Source: Holothuria scabra (lineage: Eukaryota > Echinodermata > Holothuroidea > Aspidochirotida > Holothuriidae). From it: 64,000 bases of DNA. The notes under the pieces were generated by a model that was not told where the DNA came from, did no database searches, and worked only from the letters and a program-made list of their open reading frames with translations. Below, in pieces: positions 30,991 to 43,448 of this stretch. Position numbers and translations under genes: made by a program. Location of the stretch: positions 34,063,905-34,127,904 of the forward strand of contig CM074179.1 in the NCBI GenBank assembly GCA_037179385.1, given 5' to 3'. The stretch's first letter is position 1. Each line of letters begins with the position of its first letter.

Positions 30991-33690
30991 ACATGTCTTG
31001 CGAAAATATCTAGCGAGCATCTAGTGCACATTTTGTAGGCGATAGATAGTCGGGGACAAACTTCTCGTCGTGAGAAAATCGAGGAACTGTTTGATTTTGG
31101 TTGAGGTCAAGGGTGAGCTGCTCACAGCTTATTGATCTGTAGGTTTTCAACATGTTGTAAGCGTATTTTGATCCTTCTTAAATGAATCATAGACATTCTG
31201 TGCCTAAATTGTAAAGAAAAATCTATCGAACACTGTCAATTTGAAGAAAGAAGGCATTTAATCGGCAAGAAATCATGTTTTTTTTTTTTGCCTCAGGTCA
31301 TTCTCATCCCTGACCTCTAAAGTCTGAAAAACTTAACTCGAGTTTTCTGTCCACTTCCCTTTCAACATGGCCCATGGGCTTTGGATGCACTGGTTGATGC
31401 ATTGTATCCTTGTCCTTAAAAAAGAGAGACGACACAGAAAGGTCGTGTTCACACTTGATTTTCAAACTACGCAACAATGTCATCACACCTTTCAAGACAT
31501 CTTTAAACATTCATAACAAAGTTTCATCTTGATTTACTACTTGCTACCATAGCCAAACTACAGCAGCAGTTCTAGAAAACATAGAACACTCCTCCTTATT
31601 TCTGAACATAGGGAATCCTATCGGTATGAAGGATGTATCCTTCATTCCCCCCCCCCCAACATTTCTACCAAGTTCATACAAATTTGTCCCACATTTTGAT
31701 GATACCTGAATAGTCAGGGCAGTGTCCATGCTACAGCATTAAATAATCCTTAGTGAATACGTTAGCTTGGGGGATATAACATTACTTCGATCACATTCAG
31801 TTCGTCATGTTACTAATGGGAAAGTAGGTATTATATTTGCTAAGACATTCAACTTTATCGTACTTCGATGTTTTTTTTTTTTTTAATTTCATCTGGCAAA
31901 CACTGTTGGTGACAAAGTACTTTAAGGAGTGGGCAAAATTATGAAACTGTGTCTCGAAGCATGGATAACACACCGTTTTTTGAAATGGATAGTGACTGAA
32001 CGGCAATAGTCACAGAGCTGCTCAATTTTACACTCACAAAACCGCGCTATATTTTCTTCACGGTTGGGCCAGTGTAGCTGACGAAACCTCTAAGAGAAAA
32101 TTGGTCGAACTTAAAGGGATTTGACGGTGTAGCAATAAAATTTCAAGGGTAATTATCACATGGTTGGGTATTCCATAATTACCAGTTAATGATTCTTGTC
32201 AACACTATAAGACATTGTTACAAAAAGGCCGTTCCATCACTGAATGAGAGAACTATAGTAACCGTCATCGTCGCCCTGAAGTTAACAAAAAAAAAAAGGA
32301 ACAAAAAGGTTTTATACCATACTGCATAGCCAGGGCTGCTACGATAATTATATTTTAACTGTCTATGAATATAGCAAGGTTTCCATGATGATAATGGCCA
32401 TACTATGTAACTAACTCTGGCCTAACATTTGTCATGAACATGCTTTTAACCACATTATTCAATGTTTGTGCCAATAGGGAACAGACCCCAATAAAACATG
32501 AACAGTGCTTGCCTAGGCTAGACTGTCATATGGCGGTGGTAAAATATGCCCGCGGTATTTCCCGTCTGTCCCAAGAGGTGACTAAGGGGAAACCAAACTT
32601 GCACTGGAACCGTATATGATAAGAAATTCGAACTTTAAACTGTAAGTTAAGAATTTATTTTCAAGTATGGTTCGAGCTCAAATTTGGTTCCCCTTTTTTC
32701 GTCTTTTACGACAAGCGGGAAATACCTTGGGGATATTCTAAAACCCCCAGCCCACTGGGGTGGTTTGTTCTTTGGAATCTGGTAACGCCCAGCCGAAAAA
32801 ACTACAGGTTTTCCATGGTAAGCCAAGGTGAACTTTTGGAGGGTGTGAGGTTGGCCGTTGCTGTAACGGACGGGGGGGGGGGGGGGGGGTTGTGGTGGCG
32901 GATCGCTAGCAGATTCTTATTTAGTGTAGCAATGACTTTTAAACAGACAAAAACCTACATATGAAGAGACACGGTTGTTACCCCCACACCAAAACCACAT
33001 TCCAGTGCAGAGGACCAAAACCGGGCCACATTTGATGACTTTAGTTGGTCAGGTCCAACCCAGGAGCTATGCATCAGGGCCAAGTATGGAGTGTTGCTCA
33101 CAGTAGGTTACTCCGGATGTAAAAACGTCTGTCAATTGACAAACTCGGCGAAGTGTCAGATAACTGTTTTAGCGTTCATGAGTACCGCAGACTTTTTAGT
33201 GCCCCCTGAATTGATTTTTATCTGAACCTGGAAAGAGGAAAATTAAGCGTTGAACATAGCATTATCATTTACTGTTTTTCTGCACATGCCAGTCATGTCC
33301 TTCAGCCGTGTGACGTGAGTAATTGGAAGAGAGCGACCAAGTACTGGCAATAAAACCGCCCTGTCCAAAACATAACAAAGCAGAACTTTGCATTTGTTTC
33401 TTTGTGTCCTAGGAGAAAAGCTCCTTGAGTTCAATCGCAAGTAACGGGTTTAAGGCCGCAGGGATCTTTCTCTTTTCAGGAAAATTTGATGAATCAAAAT
33501 CGGAACCCTCGACTGTATTTCAGCCTTCAACCGATGCAACCAACACCTCTAGTACTACACCTAACACAAGCCAGGCAAATACCTGAAACTATGCCAGCAC
33601 CGAAAATGCAGATTCAGTCCAAATATTTTATGAAAGCACCCTAACCGAAGGAAAAATTGGCTCTTTAACAAAAGATGGACGAAGGGTATG
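30991..33690. other. No gene recognised
   Basis: AT-rich, with homopolymer runs (18 G at 32872-32889; 11 C at 31647-31657). It contains the inverted LINE 5'-end motifs at 32540-32780. No coding frame could be supported. Confidence 0.4.
32540..32780. repeat. Inverted pair of LINE 5'-end motifs
   Basis: On +, gtatttcccgtctgtcccaa then gaggtgactaaggggaaacc (32552-32592). On -, a related string ggtatttcccgcttgtcgta then aaagacgaaaaaaggggaac (about 32690-32740). The same core (cc..gc.tgtc.taagaggcgactaa) is at the 5' end of the full-length Nimb copy (48000-48020, minus). Two 5' ends therefore face each other. Confidence 0.5.
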
Positions 33691-35200
33691 ACATCAACAC
33701 TGACGAATTATACAAAACAGCTAGGAAGCAATAAAACTTAAAAACATGAAAACACAATGTAAAACAGATTTTCCGGTGGCCGGTCCCTACCAGTGACACA
33801 GAGGTCAGATCATTTTTAGGTCCGAGGTCTTAGTATCGTGGGTTTGTTAAACATTTTGCAAAGAGGACAGCTCCCTTGCATGCACTGACAAAGAAAGATA
33901 CCCCATTTAGATGGAATGATGTGAGGCAGCTTTCCAATATTTGAAGGGAGTATTAATTAGTCTACCTGAGATGGGCTTTTCCAAATTTTGACCTGGAGTT
34001 TAAACTCTACACTCACTGATGCATTGCAGTTTTCTATAGGTTCTCTCTTAGCTCAAATGCAGGGTGGAAAGCCTATGTCAGTTGTGCCCTAATCCAAAGC
34101 CAACAAAAATGGTCGACATTTGACTGAAAATTATGGGCCATAGAATGGTCTACTAGGCATTTCAAGCATAACCCCTGTGCAAGTCACTTTAAGATGGTGA
34201 CAGATCACAAGCCTGTGAGAGTTCTCAGGACCCTGTCGTTAAAGAATGATGGTGCAGGTCGTAGAGCCAGAAAGATGACTGAGTTATATCCCTTAAACTG
34301 GGAGGTAGTAAATAAAGAAGGTAGAAACAAGATAAAACAAAACATGATGTAACAACGGATGATGACAAGGAGCAAGATGGGGAAATGAGCAGCATTTTCA
34401 TGATGGGAATGAGTGAAAGTGAGTATGCGGAACATTTATCTATGACGAGGGACTGCAATGTGCAAGATATCATTTGTGATATTAAAACATAAGATGTTTT
34501 ATGGCAACAAAGTCAATATTTTGACATTTTCATTGTTCTTTAATGGTGTCAAATTGGTAAAAAACCACCTTTTAGTGAAGTTAAGCAAAGTAGCAAATAT
34601 CTAAAGAAACTTTGGCATATGTTTGACAAACTAGTAGACAGATTTAACAGAACTCTGAAAAGTGAACTTAGAGAATGTTTACAGTTGGTGGCCAATGGGA
34701 CAAAATGTTGAGTCACATTGCATATTCATATAATACCAGTGTGCATTGAAAGACAGGATAACCACCGTTTTTCTTGACTCATGATAGGAAAGGTGGATTG
34801 CCAATTGAAATCATGTTTAAAAGTAATGCCTCTCATCCGATACCCATGACTTAATGACAATTTTGTCGATGGAATCTCAAAACGTATGAAGCATGCAAAT
34901 TACCTAGTGGGTCAAGAACTCAAAAAGTGCTGGGGAAAGCAGGCTGATCATTTCAATTCTAAGAGTAAATTTCAGACGAAATCCGTAGGTGATTTAGTTT
35001 AGGTGAATGGTTCAGCCAGGAAAAGAGACAAGCTCGCTGCTCGTTGGAACGGTCCATTCAGAGTAACTAGAGTAATGAACAATGGCACGAATTATTAGTT
35101 GCAGAAATTGATACTTCATTATAATGGACTAAAGCCTTTTCAGTCACCCTGCAATTTAGGGGGAAGTAGAGAACCTACTGTAGGCACTCAGGCACTAGCC
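33690..35200 (+). pseudogene. Ty3/Gypsy-like pol remnant (RNase H and integrase)
   Basis: Several frames on + read WPVPTSDTEVRSFLG (about 33774), YRGFVKHFAKRTAPLHALTK (about 33835), PFRWNDVRQ, FPNFDLEFKLYTDA (RNase H start, about 33975), VTDHKP (about 34198), then integrase DRFNRTLKSELRECLQLV (about 34630) and the C-terminal KRDKLAARWNGPFRVTRVMN (about 35020) with LHYNGLKPF. This is the standard order RT end, RNase H, integrase of Ty3/Gypsy elements. Stops and frameshifts are frequent. RT proper and gag are absent. No LTR was identified; a purine-rich aatgtg/gtggggaga site near 35425 might be a polypurine tract. Confidence 0.75.
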
Positions 35201-38200
35201 CAGGTTCCCAGGGGGATGGTATATCAGGAACCTCCGGATGTGAGACCCGGAAATGCCACCCTCAACCATTAATAATGATATAGTTCCTGCAACCACAGCC
35301 ATATCTGTAGATATAAAGAGATAAAAGAGTTACTAGGGTAAGAAGAAAGGTCAATCTACCTAGTTACTTGAATGACTATGAACAAGATATCGAAGTTTTA
35401 ATGTATCTATTTTAACTCTCTACCAGTGGGGAGAATCGCCCTGGAAATAGTTATTACAGGAGACAAGTCTTCTTCCAAGTTTTTTTCTCAAGCCTTTTTG
35501 ACACGTGAAGGGAATCCTCCGTGATCAGAGCTTGTCATAATAATTACACATATGTGTGGCTTTAGGGATTTTTATTAATTCCTGATCGTGAATCTAATTA
35601 ACAGACAAAATCAGTAGTCCCTTACATTGAAAGCAAGTGCATCCAGTGATTCAAATGTGTTACTTTATGCGGTGTTTCAGAGTATTAACTTTCTCAGTTT
35701 CATATGGGTTACATATTATTTACTAGCTAAAATTATTTCTTTTAGTATTTAAATTTATTTTATGCTATTTGAAATTGGTTCTTAAGTTCTATGTTTAGGG
35801 TTAGGGGATCGGGCCCTTGTCCCCTCTCTTTTGGTCGCCACGTAGTGGGTTGAAGGCTTGGAGAACGCTGTTAGCGTGGAGGGTTTCAAAGGATAAATCT
35901 GCAATAGGTTTTCATGTTGTGTCAACCTTTTACGCTTGTCTTTTGCTGGGTAGCTGGGGGCGGGAGCATGGGAACCTCTCGTCCTCTTCTCCCCAGACCG
36001 CGCTTCTTCTTGTGCTTTGAGCTCCCGGGAGAGTCTGGGGAGTCAGGTGCTCTTTCTTGTCGCTCCCAGGGACCATGTTGTGAACAAACTTTCAAAGTTG
36101 AGGTAACGGATAAAATTTAAATACTATAATACGTGATTATATTCAAGTTGTTTTATTTTTCATGCTCATGTAATTCCATGACCAATTTTAAAAGGTAGCG
36201 TAATGGTGTTATACTTACACTATGTTAAGATAATAGAAGTATGTGAAGAATTATACTCTTGGGGTATGGATACATTATAGTTGAAGGTAAAAGCTTGAAC
36301 TTGCTGAAGGAAAGATACTGTGAAGCTATAAAATGACTGAAAGGTATGGTCGCACCATTAGTGTTTGTTCTGTTGTTAGCTTTGACTGGTAAGACATGTA
36401 TTATCTTGTAGAAAGTAAACCTGAATTTTGTATACAGTCTATGGCAAGTTTGTGATTCACTATCCATGTTGATGTTAACTGCGCTCCTATCATTAAATCG
36501 CATCTCAACCCAACGGCAGGAGAAAGAGGCGTTTGCTCTTTATTCTAGTAAATTAGTGTCGAGTTTGAAGGCTTAAGGTTCTGCTGCGTTCAGGAGGAAG
36601 AAGGAGTACTGCTTTTGTCCCAGTTGTGGTGGGCAGTCATGGTATAGCTAAGTGATCCCTGATCCACCTCATCTCGGTCTTCCTCCCTCTTTTAGGTACA
36701 AACCTGCGGTGGACGAGGATAGCGTCTGTTGCTTTTACTTATAGGCAACCAAAGGGTATAAGATCCACAACTCATTTTATATATTTTTCAGTTGAAGATA
36801 TTTGAAAGTTAATACACTGGTGTACCCAGTAGAGAGAAAACTTTTGTCGCAGTTTCGGAATGGTCATGAACATTTACCATGGGTGGGTGTTATTGAAAAC
36901 TATAAAGTGTACCTGGAAAGTAAAAGTTTTAAAATGGATTTAGAGAATACAAAATTACTGGATGGTACTTACCTATTTTTGTATATGCTAAGGGTGAACT
37001 GAGGTATACGGCTTGGCAGGATGTGGCCTCAGCAGTTTACATTGAGGCTCAATGAATATCTGAGTGAACTTGAGTGCATATTATTTGCACTTCAGATAAT
37101 TGAAGTGAATGAACAGTTTTGAAGCTATTCTCAGACTATTGTAATTATTAAATGCATATAGGTGTTCACCTTTCACTAATATAAAGTACATTCTTCTTGA
37201 AAGATGTTCAAGTTACCACTTGTAAAAGCCAAATGCATGTGAATACTTAAATTCCGTTCTTGTTCGCTTTTTGAGAAGTATTTGTAGAGTTGTTAAAGTT
37301 TTGAAGAAAAAGTTCAAAGTTTTGTGATATGTTTACACTTATGAAGTTATATTGATAAAAAAAGAAATGAGGACATTTCTCTCAAAGGATATATGGTCAT
37401 TTTCACGGTAAAGGGTTTAACTTTGCATTTTGATACATTTTGACCTGTAGTTATCTCAGAAAGATTCAGAATCACAACATCTTGCACCAGATAACTTGCA
37501 AGAGGGGCAGCTACCTTGGGTAGCATACAGTTCTTGAGAGCTTAATGTGTTCAGTTTTAACAGGGCTATAGGTACCGAACATCCGACCCTTTTTGTGATA
37601 AAATTATTGCATTATTTTTCCAAAGTCATGCCATTCATGCCATCATTCTTTGTATAATGTTTGAACAGCACTTCCAGTTGGAAGGTAACTTAACCAGATC
37701 CCAGGACTTTTATGGAATTTGTGAAAGGGAAACTCAAATGAGTGAGTTTCCCGTTAACATTTTTGAAGCCCCCCGAAACAAACTGTTTGACCCTCCCGTT
37801 TGAACAGAAATTAGAAAGCTGCTTTACTTTACCTCCAGAAATGTATGCTTCTAGACCCCCTCTTCACTCATTCATAAAAAGTTGAGATTTGCCTCATCAT
37901 TTTGAAAAATGAGTCGATACCAAGTCTCTATTAACACTTGAAGCCCCCCTTGAATACACGCTTCGTATACTCGTAAATAACTGTAAAAACCTGTTTCGGA
38001 GACTTTGTACATGTGTTAACATCATTGTTTATCAGTGTTGTTTTTGAAATCAGCATTTAGGTATGTTTTTGTTTCATGTCTTGATACTGCATGCTGCTAA
38101 TGGAAGGAAGCTAATTTGGAGCCAATAGCTGTGTTTCTAAATTATTCTCAACTGATATAGGCTCGAAAGTTGATATTTTTCAAAGGATGAAACTACTGCC

Positions 38201-38431
38201 AGTCATCTTGTCCCAGTTAAAAAAAGGTGTAATTATTATTTCACAATGGGCAAACAAATACAAACAAATTCTAAGAATATGTGGGTATTTACCTTATACA
38301 ATTTAGAATATGTTTAGCCATGATATTAAGGTGCCCCAAAACACCTCTTGACCTATTTAGGAGGTTTCATTGAATGTGTTAACAGATCTGTGTTATGATT
38401 GTAAAGGCTGGCCTTAGGGGTAGATGAATTT
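35201..38431. other. No gene supported
   Basis: AT-rich unique-looking sequence. A GC-richer patch at 35800-36060 could be LTR or UTR remnant of the Gypsy element. Frames at 36802-37002 and elsewhere are unrecognised. Confidence 0.35.
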
Positions 38432-38626
38432 ATTAGCTAGTCAGATGGGGTTTAACGACGCAACCAACACGAATGTGCTATGTAGAACTACCTATAACAG
38501 TAAAAAGTAAAAGTAAAAAGGTAGAACGGGGGGGGGGGGAGGGGGGGGGGGCGGTGGGGTGTCAATTTCTACTAAAAAGGTAGCAAGGCGGGAGTCATGT
38601 CAGAAATTTCTATAAAGTTGACTTTG
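38432..38626 (-). mobile_element. Short Nimb/I-like LINE 3' end
   Basis: Starts attagctagtcagatggggt, then the shared 3' UTR, truncated just inside the coding end. The usual aacgggg site is expanded to two G runs (38528-38539 and 38541-38551). Confidence 0.7.
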
Positions 38627-39849
38627 ATGATTGGCTATAATAACACTTAGTTGTTGGTACTTTTATTAAGATCAGAATGATCGGGTCCAAGGCCCAAGGT
38701 GTGGCCCAGGGGTCCATTTTATTAAGTATGAAGTCAGTAACTCAAACGTTGTTGTTTTTCATGAGTAGGCACAACACTCTACAATGTCTCTGATTTTAGT
38801 TTTTATGCTGCTGTTACCATTAAACTTGTTTTCTGCTTCAGTTTTGGAGTGATTGGTAAATTGGAATAAGGTGGTTTTTTATGATTATATGGTGGGTTTT
38901 GCTACCACAGTGTGCAGAAGTCTTTGAAATTATTTCAACATATTTAGAAACAATATACTTGTTGGAAACCACAACTATGGGTGAATTGGATTGTGGTCAA
39001 TTTTTTCTTTACGTCTGCCATGTTTTCTTTTTCGCTGATTTCCTCTGTCCCCCCCCCCCCCCCCTTTGTGTAATATTTGGTTTTCTTTTCAATTGACAGC
39101 TGCTACTTTGATCAATATCACTTTTCTGAAATTTCATGGTGAATGAAACTAATCACAACTTGTTGGCTTAAAAGGAAATATGAAATATGTTAATTCTTTT
39201 GTGGTATAATGTATTATCAAAATTGAACATTCAGAATTGTGTGAAATATGGGATCACTTTAGTTGTTAACAATGAATGATAATTTTGTTAAATTGAATGG
39301 TGGAAGCATACACAGCTATTAGCATATGTATACCTTTTAGTTGTCCATGGCTTCATCAAGCATCAGATGAGCTGCGAATCACATTTTCGAATCTATTCTT
39401 GTCTTACATGAAGTTAAAAGAAACCGGCATAGGCCTACAACCAATTGATTTTATATTCTCAGTGATTTATGCATTTTCCAATTTTTGTAATTTGAACATT
39501 TTTGAGACAATTATTTTAAGGGCAGATCAACCTGTTAGTGTCCAATTGGTCATTTTGGTCCAATTCAGTATGCGTCTGTATTTTGACACTAATGACATAA
39601 TCGATTTACATGAGTTAGCTTGGACTTCAGAAGGCTCAATACTTCAGAAAATATTGCATGATCTAAGAAAAAGTGGTACTTTCTTATCCAATTGATAAAA
39701 GTTTGCATGATTTATACAAATTGTGCTATAGTTGCTGTGATTAGATGGTTAGGATGAATATTGTGGTATTTTGCAAAACAACACCCTCTACTCATAAGGG
39801 TTGTGCAGGTTGTCTTATATGTTTAACATCTTCTAAATTTTCATTCTTT

Positions 39850-40064
39850 ATAGTATTGTGGCAACAATGCAAAAGACCAAAGCACCCAAAACAATAATGA
39901 AGTACCTAGAGCCTCTTTGGAAACTGGGTGCTTACATGATGATTCAGGAGGAAGAGACGGTACTTCAAAGGATATCCCAGGCAAAGCTTGCGAAGACTGA
40001 GAGGCTTGCTGTTGCCCTTATCAAGGGGTTACGCCCCTTACCAAGAAAAGGGAGAGTACGCTAA
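39850..40064 (+). CDS. Candidate upstream exon of the recombinase-like gene
   Basis: After a ttctttatag acceptor-like site the frame reads APKTIMKYLEPLWKLGAYM, then RISQAKLAKTERLAVALIKG, then LRPLPRKGRVR and a stop at 40064. The first segment resembles the helical core-binding (SAM-like) domain of tyrosine recombinases ('s..Ti..Y...L..F..f'). It is on the right strand and upstream of the catalytic exons at 50.6-58.6 kb. No donor in the required phase stands out, so the link is tentative. Confidence 0.3.
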
Positions 40065-40181
40065 AATCACAGATCAGAGGTGAAAATATTATTTACTACC
40101 ATGAATATAGAATACATGCAAGTGAGGTTTTATGTTTATTCTGATTTAAGAAATATATCAGGAATTTGGAGAAAAATGCAA

Positions 40182-40297
40182 GGGTGCCTGGTCTTAAATG
40201 TAGACCAAGGATGACATCATCACAAAGCTTGAGCAGACGCTACTTCTGTGATGATGACATCACAGCTCCTAAATTAAATTTAGACCCGGGCACCCTG
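40182..40297. mobile_element. Small foldback element (about 116 bp)
   Basis: gggtgcctggtctaa-type left end and its inverted right end (tagacccgggcaccc) enclose two inverted tgatgatgacatca-like cores (left atgacatcatcaca, right tgtgatgatgacatca). It has no coding capacity, so it fits a MITE. A TSD is not clear. Confidence 0.6.
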
Positions 40298-41650
40298 CTT
40301 TTATCCCCATTCATAAACAACCAAAATTAAAATACTGGGAATCCACCTAAACATTAAATTTTTAACAAACTTTTGCAGATCACATTTAAATTCTCCCAAG
40401 TTTAGCCCTTCGTTAGATCTCCATTATGACATCATGTTTGAAAGCGAACAATTCAAGCCAAAAGAAAAGGAAAGAAGCAGGCAAATATCTTCACTTCTGT
40501 TAAAAGAATTCATGTAAAACCCAGTTGTTTGAACCAAATTTGCAATTGCTGTAATAAAATACAATGTCTCTGCTGAATATACTTACGTTTGTCTTACATC
40601 ACTTACCTTTAAGAGCCAATTGATACAACAGGTTAGTGTCAGCAAGTGACGTAAACATACACAGAACACCACTGCACATTATACACACAATTCACAACAT
40701 AAACAGCAGTTAGCTTCATGTAGCAGCATAGCTGTTAGCTACGTGTAACAGCACACAGTATGTAGCTGGGAAAGTTACTGCAAATACCATGAGTTTTTCC
40801 AGGGTGTGGGAGCGCATTTGTTTTCAGTACCAATATTAAGGAGTACTCATCCGTAACACACAAAGAAAATTTAGAACGCGCTGAAACCATGGGCTTTTAA
40901 AAAACGGTATTAAAATCCTCCCAACCGTCAAGAACAGGTCTTAAATGCAATTTGAGACCGTTCTCAAATGGTTTCTGGCCAATCAGAATGCAGGAAATGA
41001 AAAGAGGTTTGTATGGACATCTTACAACATATATTCGTGATATTTATGTTATTTCGGTATTTACATAAATATAGGAATATGTCAATGTCAGAAATGATAA
41101 CAGTACACATATCTCATAGTTTGAGGAAACACCCCAGCCCCATCCCCTCATTTTTTAATGTTTTTTTGTTGTGAGAGAGGAGCTTTGGTCAAAAAGGGCA
41201 TGATCTTTTTAAGTTCCAACAAAAGATACTGAATTTTTCTCAAATGTTGCAGGTAATACCTGCACACAATATTTGAAACTTTCAATATTGTTGATGAGAG
41301 AGTGAAAATTGTCTAATCTAGCTTAACACTGTTTTGAAGTAATGAAAATCACCAGTTCCAATGCAGTGATTGCTCTAGCTACTTTGTCCATCAAAATTAT
41401 TGTACGTCCATGAGATTGTAAAAGTTGGGAACAGTTGCACCATTGTGTTAAAACAACTTAAAGATTAACCTTTTTTGTAACCTGCTAACTCTTGTACTAT
41501 ATGATTGTTGCAATGGGAATGGTGCTTCCACATGTGTTGGAAATGTTTTGATGTGTGGGTTTAAGTAATTGTCCTTCATATTAGTAGGCACAGAATTGTA
41601 ATACGGAAGTGGGGGTTGTTTCACATCCATAATGTTGGCTGGTCATAAAT

Positions 41651-41727
41651 TAGTTAGTTAGATGGAGTTTAACGACACACCAACACTAATGTGTTATATA
41701 GTGTCACCAAGTTGGACAGTTACATGG
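41651..41727 (-). mobile_element. Very short Nimb/I-like LINE 3' end
   Basis: 77 bp of 3' terminus (ttagttagttagatggagtt to agttacatgg). It is flanked by ggctggtcataaa and ggctggttagaaa, a possible 13-bp TSD with two differences. It shows how short truncated insertions can be. Confidence 0.6.
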
Positions 41728-42378
41728 CTGGTTAGAAAGAAATTAAAGCAGTTATTGTGGGCCTGTAGTAAATAAACTATATTGCATAATATTGAGAACT
41801 TTCCAACCATTCAAGATGTCCAGGTTGTTATTTTCATGGGTAGCATTCCATGAAAAGGAACAATGTAATCTAGTTCAAATGTGTGAACATTCTTTGCTGT
41901 CTACTGCAGTACATATGGCTGGCTCCAAGTAATGTTCAGCTTCAAATTTTATGTGTTTGAGAAAGTTTTGAAGCCTACCCTGTTTTTATGTCAGTGAAGC
42001 ACATGAAAGAAAACTGATATGTTTGGTGCAAAAGTATTTGCAATTTGAAAAAGTACGAGCCATCAGATATTATGGGCACAAGAGTTGCGTTTGAGCACAA
42101 CGCTAGGAATGACACAGCACTGTTCAAGGAACTTGATCAGGCTCTACAGAGTTAAAGGTAGTTGCTACTAGTGTAGGCAGAAGTGGCTTTTGTATCAAAA
42201 TGTATAAAGTACATCACTTATCAGTAATCTTACAGGTCTTAGCTTTCATCCCCAATAGGCTTCCATGAGTACTTGCATGGATACAAGTACAGGAATGTCT
42301 AGTTAAAACACTGATATGGAATGTCTGTGACCAATCCTTTCATTCAGTAGTGGCGGTATCAGGGCCTTTACTATAACA
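41728..42378. other. No gene recognised
   Basis: Spacer between two LINE insertions. Nothing is interpretable. Confidence 0.35.
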
Positions 42379-42674
42379 TGGATGACATCACTTTTGTTGG
42401 TCAGCGAGTCAGCTAGTCAGTCAGTCAGTTAGTTAGATGGAGTTTTACGACACACCAACACGAATGTGTCATATAGTGTCACCAAGTCAGACAAAGTTAC
42501 AACTGGGGTAAAAATAGCAAGAAAACAGAAAAGTGGCAGTAAATAAGTAAAGCATGGGGTCAATTCCAACTAAAATGATTACAGATCGAAAGTCATGTCA
42601 GAAATTTCTATAAAGTTTACTTTCCTTGAGAAAGCCAAGAACAATGGAAGAATCCGTCTGTCCAAACAAGGTTT

Positions 42675-43445
42675 TCACGTCGGGCACCGTGTAGTATTTC
42701 TGGCGAATATGGGAGTATTTAAACAGTCAACGAGAATGTGACTGACGGTGAGGGCACAGTCACAAGGTATACAGTATAGTCTTTCATCTCCGTGAAGTAA
42801 ATAGGCGTGGGTATGGTAAGTGTGCCCAACTCGGGCCCTAGTCATGACTAAATCGTCCCTCCGTTTACTGGGGACTCCATTTACCCCAGTTCCTACCGTT
42901 GGCTTGATTCGATACAATTTGTTTTCGGGAAAGGAATCCCACAGTTCTTGCCATTTTGATTTTATGAAGCCAGTTTTCTTAGGGCGGTAATCAGTATAAG
43001 GCAAATAGATGTTGGTGATGTCCTTATGGACGGCTTCTTTAGCAAGTGCATCGGCTATTTCGTTCCCTGGTATGCCAACGTGACTAGGGACCCACGCAAG
43101 CACAACTGATTTCCGCAGTTGAACCAAGTTCGAGTAAGCTTCACGGAGATCTATTACCAAAGGGTGTTTGAGCTCATTCCTCTGAAGTGCTAAAATGCTT
43201 GATAGGGAGTCTATGAACACAATGAACCGTTCGCTATTACATTTCTCAATCAGATCGAATGCCATCTTCAGTGCCTGGAGTTCGGCAGAGAAAATTGATG
43301 CATCATTCGGTAGTCTGATTTGCGAGGATGCGTCGCAACTTGATGCCGCAGCAGCAACCCTGTTTGTGGCTTTGGAGCCGTCAGTATTAATTGCAAGATA
43401 ATGATGATATTTTTGTCTCAGCTCATTAAAGCTAGCACGAAACAC
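42675..43445 (-). pseudogene. LINE RNase H domain and C-terminus
   Basis: A 256-codon minus-strand frame has INTDGSKATNRVAAAASS, ELQALKMAFDLIEK, VFIDSLSSILALQ and WVPSHVGIPGNEIADALAKE, all RNase HI catalytic positions in order. It then reaches the C-terminal CDCALTVSHILVDC. It is separated from RT by a single TAA (in place of GAA) at about 43447. The last 20 codons are frameshifted compared with the copy at 30288-30554. Confidence 0.9.
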
Positions 43446-43448
43446 AAG

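Larger units (their letters stand above)
38627..41650. other. Mostly non-coding, with one candidate exon
   Basis: A 132-codon frame at 39297-39695 (+) is unrecognised, AT-rich and probably chance. A frame at 39850-40064 is listed separately. A 16-C run lies at 39049-39064. Confidence 0.35.

Noticed and set aside
35430..36120. LTR of the Gypsy remnant
   Set aside because: A purine-rich site and a GC-rich patch are suggestive, but no second copy of the sequence exists in the window, so an LTR cannot be supported.
39297..39695. 132-codon frame as a gene
   Set aside because: No motif, no splice context, and AT-rich composition. A long chance frame is likely.
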